Shown piece by piece: positions 16,101-25,605 of a DNA stretch of 31,173 nucleotides. Source of the stretch: Phallusia fumigata (Eukaryota > Chordata > Ascidiacea > Phlebobranchia > Ascidiidae); assembly GCA_008931825.1 (NCBI GenBank), contig QXVZ01005607.1:1-31173 (forward strand). The letters are read 5' to 3'. A model generated the notes under the pieces. It saw only the letters and a program-made list of their open reading frames with translations, searched no databases and was not told where the DNA came from. The translations under genes and the position numbers were made by a program. Every line of letters begins with the position of its first letter. The stretch's first letter is position 1.

Positions 16101-17412
16101 TCATTGTGATCATCGTTTTTTTCTAAGACTTAGATGTCAAGTTGTGTGCTAAAAAACGGACGGAACAGAAAATTCTCCTCAACAGCATGCAAACAATGAC
16201 CTTGGGTAAAAAGAAAACCACATCATTCCCATTTTGCTCAAGACTAAGCTCCAGGTTAAATATTTGTCTTTGTGACTCACCGTGGTGTCATTGCCCCCTG
16301 TAATGGGGGGAGGGTTCGCACTTAATTATACCGTGGTGGTTCAGGGCAATGTTTTATTTTACAACTTAAGTTTGAAAAGTATTGTGATCGCAATGGTCTT
16401 GACTCTTGGTTGTCATTTTATTTATTATTACTTCTGTGCGCTCAGAATGCGAGGCAGAATTGAATTGAATTTAGTCAAAAACTGTAACGACATTTTGTTC
16501 ACTTATGTTTTCCCCAGGTGATTAAACAAAATTTGACCACATAAATCGGTTGCTGGTTGTTATCTCTTGATTATCGATTAAAATAACTCTTTTTTTAAGT
16601 TTCCTTAGCGGAAAAATTTTGTTTCTTAAGTTTCCTTCTCAGGAAAGGATTGTAACCAGAAAACTTGCCTGTATTCAATACATCTAAAGCCGCTCCGTCA
16701 CCTTCACGCAACACTAAAGTAGTATTAAGGAAATATTTCCTTACCGTCCGCATTTTTCCAGCACTGGCACCAACTCGTCTTCATAAAGATCTCTCGGCAG
16801 TTTCCCCACAAATATCTCGCATCCTTTAGTAGGTATTGGGTCATCCCATCCGGGTGGCGGTCCACCGTATTTGCGCTGACCGTTTTCCTGCAATTTTACA
16901 AAGTTGTTGATACCAAATGAAATCAGTTTAGTCAGTACTGAAGACAACCACAAAGATTAACATCGATTTAACTCACGTAGGTGATGACAAATCGAAACAG
17001 CTTTTCGAACTTCAACTATAAATTTCCCTTTGCCACGTAGGAGTTTCAAAAACATTTGAATTCATTAAACCATTAAGGCTGCGCGTTTTGCTGTCTTTTA
17101 AATTAATGAATAAAAAACTTCGATGAAAAGACAATTACACAAGTGTGTATTGCACGGCCGAAAGTACTTAAATTCGGACGAACGCAAAACTGACTCATTA
17201 AAACGAAAACCTCAAAAGATGAGAAACCTGTTTTTGTCAAAGTTTAACTTTCAATTACTTGCAACCCACTTCAAATATTTGCTATTCACCTGCTTTAGTG
17301 TATAACCAGTAGTTTTGCATAGTTCGAGCAGTACAGCCTCCTTTGCTGGATTGTTACACAGTGGCTCCTGATTGCTGGCATCGCTCGGCGATTTTTGATT
17401 GGCTGGAATCAT
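10168..17412 (-). CDS. A1CF/RBM46/RBM47-like RNA-binding protein, interrupted by a contig join (RRM1 end and RRM2 missing)
   Basis: Exons on the minus strand: 17412(or 17528)-17290, 16887-16745, [missing], 14604-14448, 13965-13778, 13300-13164, 12942-12617, 11644-11594, 11351-11235, 11014-10916 and 10626-10168. Phases agree at every junction on each side of the missing piece. The N-terminus carries the family motif [34 protein letters not shown]1 starts at [18 protein letters not shown] and breaks off at LEKCGR. The model resumes with [18 protein letters not shown] and a full RRM3 (RNP2 LYVRNL, RNP1 RDYGFIHF). Next come a poly-Ala run, a Gly/Arg-rich stretch ([11 protein letters not shown]), the DSRM-like C-terminal region ([10 protein letters not shown]... 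through [21 protein letters not shown]) and the tail EVYTQY. In vertebrates these proteins bind AU-rich RNA and act in splicing, stability and C-to-U editing. I chose the ATG at 17412 because it is the first ATG in its exon, which has an in-frame stop upstream of its acceptor. Orthology within the family is not decidable. Confidence 0.9.
14906..14906. other. Contig join ('n') inside the RNA-binding protein gene
   Basis: A single n interrupts the intron between the exons ending at 16745 and starting at 14604. The sequence on either side (AAAAAAT n TCACTTTG) is AT-rich and not duplicated. Family comparison says roughly 110-120 residues of coding sequence should lie between these two exons. None can be found on the minus strand from 14605 to 16744, so genomic sequence is probably missing here. 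Confidence 0.7.
15251..15532. promoter_or_regulatory. GATA-motif cluster in an intron (candidate enhancer)
   Basis: Five GATAA cores occur in 282 bp: TTATC at 15251-15255, GATAA at 15280-15284, TTATC at 15369-15373, GATAA at 15430-15434 and GATAA at 15528-15532. The stretch is also richer in G and C than its surroundings. It lies in the large intron of the RNA-binding protein gene, on the right side of the contig join. Function is inferred from motif density alone. Confidence 0.3.
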
Positions 17413-17528
17413 TGGTGGGGGTTCAACGTGGCGGTATCCGATTGGTGAAACGTTGCTGCGTAACAGTGCGGTGTCGTACGAGTGCTGTTGAGGCTGTGTG
17501 GTCAATCTCTTCGGAATTACGGTGCAAT

Positions 17529-20500
17529 CTGTAACAACGTGGGTGTCAAAAGATAAGTTATGGAAATTTATCAGGCAACATCTGCCGATGCGGTAATCTA
17601 TGCCTGTTGGAAATAGTGCGCCAACCCGTGGTTAAACTTTTATAGATGGCTAAAGTCTAGTGTACTCGTAACTTAAGTAAATTGAAATTCCGTGTGACAG
17701 AAGACTGCTGACCATGACAACTTTGTGAAAACCCACTTTGTATTGCAATTAGCATTGTTAGTAGTCGCTATCCGCAGACTGATAGTGAACCTGTATAACC
17801 GTCCACGTATGTGTGTTAAATAAGATCTTAATATGTCATGTTCGGGGCGGTGTTTGGTTGCCTAAAGACAATTACTTTTGTTGCGTTTGAACTACACGTT
17901 TTCATCTCTTGTTTGGGCTTGTACGCGTAGTGTGTTAAGACTCGTGGAAAACAGTAATCACCGGACACGTTACGGCTGTAGGCGTGATGGATGTAACCGC
18001 CCCAAAAGCAAACATGACAAAACCAAAGTGGAAGGCATAAAGCTTTTCTCCTCGACGTATTTGCTTATACCGAGTTTTGTTTTCTTCGGGGTGTCTTAAT
18101 ACCTTTTGTTCCAGTTTGTAATTGTTTGCAGTATTGCACGACCCGCTACAACGGCTAAGCAAGCGGTCACGTGCGCCCGTTCAACCGTAACCAACACGTG
18201 ACTCGATAAAGTTGTTCGAACACCCAAGGTTTCTTAACTGGTCCTTAATAATTAACTTTGTCTCACTCAGAACTGCATTGGTGTGTTTTACCGTGAGTAG
18301 CTCGCTGGTCAAACAGAGACTGTCAGACTCGGAGGCTTGGTGTGTAAACACTGCCGACTTGCCATATAACCTGTTTCACAATCTAGTAAGCTGCTGGGCC
18401 TACAAATCGCTGTCCAGACCCAGTTTGGTCAGCAGCTTTGCGATATCACATGGTGTGTGTTCATTGTGTGACGTATAGTTTGTCCCCCGTTGCTATAAGT
18501 CTTGCAAATTACATTTGACACATGTAAAGTAACATGCACTTCTTTACTCACTTTTAACCGCTTTTTAAAACGAAGGTTAGAGTAAAACGTACTTCCTAAA
18601 CAAGGGGTTTTGTTGTAAGCGTTAAGTACATCACTATATTCGCTTAAATAGGAATTCCAGGGCACTTTGGGCTTTATTGAGACGATTTTTTGAGAAAAAT
18701 TGTTTACAGAACATACTCAATTTATTAACCTTTGACATACTGTTCGCATGTACGTCACTCAATGCAACGGAGTATTCGTTTTGTTGCAATGGTAAATCTA
18801 ACCGTCCGAAATGTTTTGGTTGATTTGTGGCTTCACTTTAGCACCGCCCAATTTTGTGCCCTTTAACTATATTTGGACCCATTGACACCTTCGCCACGAT
18901 CATTTCACCCATGCTTGAGTGATTTTGTCAAAGGTAACACCCTGATATGTTCAGCTTTTAGTCACTGCTGCGCAACGTCGCGTGACCATATGAATAAACG
19001 AGATTTTAGGAAACATACAAGCCAAAAACGTATAAATTGCAATTACAGTGGTATTAGACAGCAGGTTTTGCGATTAACTAGGTATAAAAACCTTAACAAT
19101 GTAGTTGACAGATACACGTACCTGTCACAGTGATAGAAGACATTGGTTGATAGAAAAAATGGTAGCGGATTATGTTGAATTATCTGAAATTAATCTCAAA
19201 TCTCATACAGCGTTTGTACAGTACGTTGTAGGTTACATCCTGCAACGGCAACTGTATATTATTAAATGCATTGTGACACCTGATTTTCATGAACAACTTT
19301 GACTGCAACAGTTTTAAGAAAATTTTCTCCGCTATTCGCTGTTACTGTTTGTTGGCCAGTTTTGTTCTTTCCGGATTAGAATGACATGTTGGTTACAGTC
19401 GTNACACGTTACAAAACTCTTTGTCTTTCTTTATTTGTGGGTTTTATGTAAACCCAATGCGCACGAAACGAAAGTGTTTATTGTCTAACCCCGCGTGATG
19501 TTGGTATAAAATAAACAGCACCGTTTACCCTGCTTGAAAAATTGATGTTGGTTACCTCTATTCGGTGCAGCATTCTTTACCTACCGGTCAGGATATTGTA
19601 TTTGTTAAGGCATTTAAGGCATTTTTGTCTTTGTTGCCTCAGATCAGTGTTTCGTTTGCTGCAGCTTATGCTGCTGTTTCAGGCAGTCGGTTAATGTACC
19701 GCCTTCATATGTCGAAAAGCGAGAGCTTGATTAAACAGTTCGTTCCCAGAAATCTTCTAGTCTGTGGCGCTTGACCCACAGGGACAAAAATGTTGAAAAC
19801 TCGCACTTAGAAACACCAAGGTTCAAATGCCATAAAAATAGGTGTCTTGCATACTATGAGTTAAGTCGGTGTGGTAGCATGTCTTCGCCTATTGATAAAA
19901 AATCATAACTTCTGATCCAATGCTGACCATGTGGTTTGTTCGAAGTTTTGGAGCTTAGCGATTTGCAGCAAACAGTTTTATTGCAATGTTTTTTCAATCG
20001 TCCTCTTATTTCAAGTAATCTTTGGATGGTTGGATGGCTTTATATTTCTTGGTTAAAATTGTGCAGCAAATTTTGTATTTATCTATGGTACAAATAGACT
20101 TTGTATTGGGTATTTATTCACTTATTGTACTTTTATGCTGAGTATATGTTCTTTGCAGCATAAAATGCGTTTTCTTCCATTGCTTTTTCTACCAATTATC
20201 AGCGAAAAACGGCGAAAAAGTGAATGAATGGCAGAGGGTAACGCGGTGGTTTCGTCAGCAAAGCAAACTTAAATTTATTCGAATTTCCTGCCCTGCCCTT
20301 TTGTTTAAATATCGTAAAACAACTTGAACGATAGCCTTTCACAAGCCCACTGACAATAAACCCTGAACACGTTTTGTGAGGCAGACAGGCTGTAAATTTC
20401 CGTTCACAAATGATGCAAACCTGAGTATGGGATTCGAAACCAGTATTCCAACAGTATAAAGTATTACATTGTTATAATTGATATCCGAGCTAAAAAGGGA

Positions 20501-21084
20501 GAATTATCCAAAGTAAAATAATTTCCCGAACAGATTGAAGCTGGCAGCTATATAATAAAATTTATAAAATTGAAAGTTGCTGCAGAAAAACCACAAAACA
20601 GATTTGTAACTTTTTGCTAAAAACGTTTTATAAGTACGGTTCATTTTAGATTTGTTACTGTACCTATGCTGTTAACAAATGTTCCTGCACAGATTCTAAA
20701 ATCTACAATTTATCGGCCCTCAGAAAGTATTTTTTAGCTACGCATTTGTTAATTATCGAAACGAGTGAGCCATTTACAGTATCGTTTGTACAAAAACGAA
20801 TTTAGACAAATACGAAAATCCCAGTATAGACCTTTGTACAAAAAACAAGTTGTGCTAACCATATGTCAGTGTATGAGACACTATCTGTCGCTATAAAATA
20901 ATTCTATTTCATTAGGAAACTGACAGTATAATACAGGTGATTATATTGACATGCACCTCTTACTCATTTATTGGGTAAATTGATTCACTGCAACGATTTA
21001 TTACTGACACCAGCTGTCAGGAATTTCATTATTTGTCATACAAACTGTTTTGTTCAACACCAAATACTTGATTAAACAACTTAC
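17529..21084. other. 5' flank or long first intron of the RNA-binding protein gene
   Basis: About 3.5 kb with no convincing coding exon. The upstream acceptor (TTGTTACAG at 17537-17529) shows that the first coding exon is spliced to something further right, so this stretch is probably an intron. It holds a pair of CACGTG boxes (18168-18173 and 18195-18200) and a contig join 'n' at 19403. The open frames 17878-18099, 18212-18478 and 18873-19302 lack family motifs and paired splice sites. Confidence 0.35.
18168..18200. promoter_or_regulatory. Pair of CACGTG E-boxes
   Basis: GTCACGTGC (core 18168-18173) and ACACGTGAC (core 18195-18200) are two palindromic CACGTG motifs 27 bp apart. These are typical binding sites for bHLH-Zip factors such as USF, MITF and Myc/Max. 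They lie on the 5' side of the RNA-binding protein gene. Regulatory use is inferred. Confidence 0.3.
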
Positions 21085-21191
21085 CTCAAAATTTCTTTCC
21101 GAATCACTGGCGAGCGCAAAAATTAGCTCCTGGTCGAGTCGAATCGCTCAGCACTTGATTCAGGGCAAACGAGCTACACCGATACATATAA
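21085..21191 (-). promoter_or_regulatory. Possible 5' non-coding exon and TATA box of the RNA-binding protein gene
   Basis: On the minus strand a strong donor, TTTTGAG|GTAAGTTG, ends an exon-like, less AT-rich stretch at 21085. About 100 nt upstream is a TATA-like CTTATATGTA (21191-21183). All three frames of the stretch contain stops before the donor, so it would be a 5' UTR exon, spliced to the acceptor at 17529. The link to the RNA-binding protein gene is inferred from strand and position only. Confidence 0.3.
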
Positions 21192-21443
21192 GAGGCAAAG
21201 CGCAGCGGAGGAATGAGTTACAACCAGGGATGTTTACTCGGCCGATGGCACAGCGGAGTAAAACAACGTTGTGTTTGTATAAGATAAGCGTGCACCGTCG
21301 TTCCCTGCCACCAAATACCAATACGTTACTTATTAGCGAAATGCGTGAGTGCCTTCGATGGATGCTGGAGATGCGACGTTGCAGTTTTAGGACAATAACT
21401 GGTGTCATAAAAAATGAAACGTGTGAATGGTTTTTGTGAGCTC

Positions 21444-21664
21444 GACATAGCAAACTGATATTTTGACCTTGGAATGCCCTGGATGAATGCATTATGTAAG
21501 TCTTACACAAGTGCATCTGTACATCTCTTATGTTTGGTAACACCATCCCTTTTNGACATAGCAAACTGATATTTTGACCTTGGAATGCCCTGGATGAATG
21601 CATTATGTAAGTCTTACACAAGTGCATCTGTACATCTCTAATGTTTGGTAACACCATCCCTTTT
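21444..21664. repeat. 110-bp direct duplication flanking an 'n' (probable unmerged contig overlap)
   Basis: Positions 21444-21553 and 21555-21664 are identical except for one base (CTCTTATG versus CTCTAATG), with only the n at 21554 between them. Two contig ends that overlap but were not merged would look exactly like this. A true tandem duplication is the alternative. Reading frames that cross this block show a repeated peptide that is probably not real. Confidence 0.85.
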
Positions 21665-22542
21665 TAAGAATGATGACGTAAAAATCTGTCACACAAAACT
21701 GTTGCTGTTACAGTTTTTAGTGCAGTTTAGAAGCCAACACGGTTTCATCTTTTGATTCAGCTTAATCAAAACGCTGTTAATTTTTCACTATTCCTACGAT
21801 TTGTTTTTTTTGTTAATTAAACATGTGATGAACCGTAAATAATGAACAGTAGAACTTGATCATGCGCTTGATCGATCCACCTTGAAAGGTTTCCACAGAA
21901 GTGATAATTATATTTCCGCCGCATGGCGCCAGAGAGATTTTTCTCCATGTCTAAAATTGCAGAGGCCGTGCGCCCATGGGCATATAACTTGTTGTTTTGA
22001 ATGAATACACTCGACGTGAACTTATGCAGACAAGAAACGTTTTGAAAGCGCGCAGCAAATAATTGCTAACTTTCCATTGTTACTTGGATTTAGCCCCATA
22101 ACGTATTGTATTAAAACTTGCTTCTGCCCATAAAAACGTAATCAATCAGAAAAAAACGCTACACCACTGGCACAGGAACAGGAAAAGGCTGCGAAACCTG
22201 AGGGATGGAAACATGCCAAGATGAAATATGCTGAAAATACGAAACTGTGGATCACAATGGTTGAAAAATGCAGCCGCAGCACTTTAATACGAATAAGGGC
22301 GGTCAAAAAGGGCCAGAGAATATGGAGGCCTCACTGGTGAAGTGAGCGGTGCGGATGGCAACTTGAGTAGGCTAGATAGCATGGGTGAACACAAGCCGGT
22401 TGAAAAGCGGAGGTTGACAAACAAAGACAATCGAAGCAGCCCTACTCAACTTCGTGGCATAATACGGTTATGGTTAAAAAATATAAAGGTATTTTCTAAC
22501 GACCTTAGTAGGTTCGGTTAGATTTCAGCATGGGGTTTAAAC

Positions 22543-22883
22543 CAGGGGTGTCCAAACGTTTTTTAACCAGGGCCAATTTCATTGAGATGAAGACGCCCGA
22601 GGGACACCATGTTTTTCGAAGTATTGAACCATAAATTAAGTGCGCAAATACACGGCTGCACAACGATCTTATCAGCCTTATGTGATCTGCGTTGCGTTAG
22701 TACCATGTACTCTTTCTTCTTGCCGGTAAATAAAGTTCTGTGAAAAGCATTTGCGTGAAGTCGCAAGTCGCTTTTACCCAAAAGATTAACCCAAACTGTG
22801 GTGGGCCATGTGTAACACAGTTTACAACCCCACAGTCGGGGCCACGTGAATTGCCGCTGCGGGCCGCACATTGGACACCCCTG
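22543..22883. mobile_element. Non-autonomous hAT-type DNA transposon (MITE), 341 bp, with 8-bp target duplication
   Basis: The ends are terminal inverted repeats: CAGGGGTGTCCAA at 22543-22555 matches the reverse complement of TTGGACACCCCTG at 22871-22883. Homology continues inward imperfectly (CCAGGGCC against GGGCCGC). The element is flanked by a perfect 8-bp direct repeat, GTTTAAAC (22535-22542 and 22884-22891). CAGGGGTG...-type ends with 8-bp target duplications are the signature of hAT-superfamily elements. There is no transposase, so it would be moved by an autonomous relative. The open frame on the minus strand across it (22563-22904) is not a host gene. Confidence 0.9.
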
Positions 22884-23689
22884 GTTTAAACAATGCAGAA
22901 GCAAACCTCTACCTTTTTGTTTTTACTGAATTGTGTTTCTTGGACCAATGGGTTTACTTCTGCCCAGAGTCTTTGTCACCCACACCATTGCGCATGATGT
23001 ATCTAAACGTTTGGGCCAAAACCAGAAATTTTCTCCAATCGTTTTCCTATAAAATTGGCTTTGCAATCCAAAACTGTGGGAAGATAAGTTAAGAGAATTC
23101 AGTAACGATTGTCAAGAAAACCATTGACAGATATGCCCGTTAATAGTTACCACTTGAATGTTGTCACTTGCTTTAGGTGGAAAACCTAAAAATTGTTCGA
23201 CATCAGTGTTTTGCTGTAGATCTGTCAAGGTCAGAATAGTCATGATTAAAAATGAGTCATGTGGCTAAAACACACAAACAAACATGATTCACTAGCTGCA
23301 AACACTTTGAAATGATTGTGGCTGTGGACCAAGTGACAGGACCTGGAACTCGAAAAACGACGTTGCAACATAATATTGAGCAGGTGCATACTGTATGTCT
23401 TCTTTAAGGTAAGTCTCTCATACATGAGGAAGTAATTAAGGAAGTTACACGTGTAGGACCTCAAACAAGGAAGGACTGAAATCCGATTCCTTGTAGCCTT
23501 ATACATTGCATGCAAACAGACATGCATACAACGCTTTCAATCTACATGGAACGTCGTTTACGTAGCAAACCGGGGATCAATGCATAAACACAGTTAGTGT
23601 AAATTGTGGACGTGGTGTAAAAACTGTTATCAAAGAAGGGCCTTCCAGGCCTTCCTGTGAAGCAAAGCGTAGGCTATACGAAAATCTGG

Positions 23690-23740
23690 CTTGCGGTGGG
23701 GCACGAACCCATGAACGAAACAATCCGAAGTGACTGCGCT
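23690..23740 (-). repeat. tRNA-like relic (possible SINE head)
   Basis: On the minus strand there is an A-box-like GTGCAGCGCAGTCAC followed by a good B-box GGGTTCGTGCCCC. The latter has a 4-bp T-stem (TGGG/CCCA) and a 7-nt loop. The distance between the two boxes is too short for an intact tRNA, so this is a degenerate tRNA-derived element at best. Confidence 0.3.
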
Positions 23741-25431
23741 GCACATTTTAGCTGAAATAAGGATCACAGACACCGTTGCCTGTTGCACGCACCGTCTGAC
23801 AAATTTATTTGGGGGACCTTCGCCAGATCGATTTTAGTCAAAACATATGCGAGCGCTTACGTAACACATTGAGATCTGCCCCGAAGCAGTCATACAGAGC
23901 AACAATAACCGCATATTCAATTATCTAAATAGCGCTGTTTCGAAAAAGTTGTTTTTTGTGTGTGCCTTGTGCAAAAAGAAACCAGGAAAACATTGCTGCT
24001 CTGGGTGATTGTGAGAATCAGTTTTCAGACGAGCATTGTGGTTTGTTGGCACAAAAAATTTCGACAATAAAAGCCAGCTGTGTCTCATCTGTGGTAGGTG
24101 GAAACATAGTGTTTAAAGCCATGCGCAAATTTGGTCCTAGACATTTAATTTGAACCAGACCGCTAATTTTCAGTTTGAGAGTTTGCACCCAGACTCTATT
24201 TCAAAAAAATACTCATTGGACTGAAATTTTGGAAGCTTGTTTTTGTGCATAGTGATAGATTATCGTTTAATCTATACTAGAAGCAGGGTTTCGAAAGATT
24301 TCAAGGTGGTACAAACCATTTGCGCTGCTTATCATTGTAATGTTGGCGGGAGGGGGTCCGTTCTATCGGACCCCAAAATGTGCATGCTAAAGATTTCTTT
24401 CATAGGCCTCGACCAGAAAGTTATTTGGGTACAGTAGTGCATGTCACAAACGCTAATGCCTTTGTATTTAAAGTAACGAATTAATTGGAAATTTCCTTGC
24501 CGAGTTCAACCCTTCTCAGAGATTTTAAATTCAACTTTTGCGGAGTAGATAACACACCGCTCCTTTGCCTGAGGCGTTTAAGAGATCGCGTTCCAGTTGT
24601 GGTGAGTCATAAATATTTTGGAAATCGGCAAAAAAGTTTGCAGCCCGGTTATAAATGCAACATACACGCGGCAGACGTTGCAGGAAATAAGAGGACGTTG
24701 AAGCTGTGAAACGTGTTATCAGAGGTAAGTTACATACATTAACCTGTGTTGCATCTTTGTCTTGCGCTTGATGTTTCGGGATTTAAACAGAAATTGTTAT
24801 GTATGTTTGCTGCCAGGTGATGTTATTGTCTTCTCTGCGGTGTGAACACAAATTTTAGTCGAGTTAAGCCTTGCACTGTTTAAATACCAAGTGGATAAAA
24901 ACGCCACAGACGTACAATAAATGACAATGCATTAAACTTATTAAAACTCTGCACCAAGCTATTCCGTTAATATACACAACCATTTTTTTGCGAACGCTTG
25001 ACAATTATAAGTTTAACACTACCAATTTGGGTGCCCTACCTATTTGATCCTTATTCCATGCTGTATTTGCACGATATTCTTTTCTGGCTTTGATGGGAAG
25101 CATCACGTTTCTATCGTAATGTAGGTGTACATATATGTTTTTACTACCCCGCGAAAAAGGCGCTTAATGCAAAACGCCAAAACTCTGTTTAAGCAAAATA
25201 TGCTTCCATCAGGTGATCTTTGCGCTAAAATATTTTATCAGCGTCAGCAGTTCTTAGTTCGTTTAGCACTCACAATTTTTATTAATAAAAGTTATTGTCA
25301 AGCTGATGTCAACCGCAAACTGATAACAAATTTAATAAAATTTTTGAACAGATTAACACTCCGGTTACTAACGCCCAACCTATGCTGATTTTCGTTTTGA
25401 GCATGGCCAAGCCCCCGTCTATAATAACGAA

Positions 25432-25479
25432 CGAACGAACGCCTGACCTTCGTTCCGAACGAACGCCTGACCTTCATTC
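25432..25479. repeat. Two 24-bp tandem units with imperfect inverted flanks
   Basis: CGAACGAACGCCTGACCTTCGTTC (25432-25455) is followed directly by a near-identical unit (25456-25479, ending CATTC). The flanks ATAATAACGAACGAACG and CATTCATTCATTATAAT are roughly inverted, so the block could be a small palindromic repeat or MITE remnant. Confidence 0.6.
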
Positions 25480-25593
25480 ATTATAATCAACGAACCAGAT
25501 TAAAAGTTCAATACGGGTCACTTCCTTAAGCATCGCATATGCGGTGTGAAAACAGGTGCGCATTTCGCAAACGCTGAGGTAAAACGATTTTTC

Positions 25594-25605
25594 TTAATTT
25601 TGCAG
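25594..25605 (+). promoter_or_regulatory. Candidate spliced-leader trans-splice acceptor upstream of the start codon
   Basis: TTAATTTTGCAG ends three bases before the ATG at 25609 and follows a T-rich stretch, so it is a good 3' splice site. In Ciona many mRNAs receive a short trans-spliced leader at such sites. A conventional 5' UTR intron with an unseen upstream exon is the alternative. Confidence 0.35.

Larger units (their letters stand above)
21700..25605. other. Gene-poor region with a hAT MITE and repeat relics
   Basis: No convincing gene on either strand. It contains a complete MITE (22543-22883), a tRNA-like relic (about 23690-23740) and two 24-bp tandem units (25432-25479). A purine-rich open stretch of about 68 codons ends near 22341 on the plus strand (includes KAAKPEGWKHAKMKYAENTK). 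It has no recognised family or splice-site pair and could be a transposon remnant. Other open frames (23246-23527, 24485-24709, 25125-25388) look random. Confidence 0.35.

Noticed and set aside
17413-17505. N-terminal extension of the RNA-binding protein from 17505
   Set aside because: The codon at 17505 is TTG. The first ATG in the exon is at 17412, and the upstream frame has a stop before the splice acceptor.
21050-21439. 129-residue open frame on the plus strand
   Set aside because: It has no family motif, begins at a non-ATG codon and has no plus-strand splice signals; the minus-strand donor at 21085 explains the stretch better.
21160-21657. 165-residue open frame with a repeated peptide
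   Set aside because: The repeat arises from the 110-bp duplication around the n at 21554 and includes an unknown residue; it is an assembly effect.
22563-22904. 113-residue open frame on the minus strand
   Set aside because: It lies almost entirely inside the 341-bp hAT MITE and covers its terminal repeats, so it is transposon sequence, not a gene.
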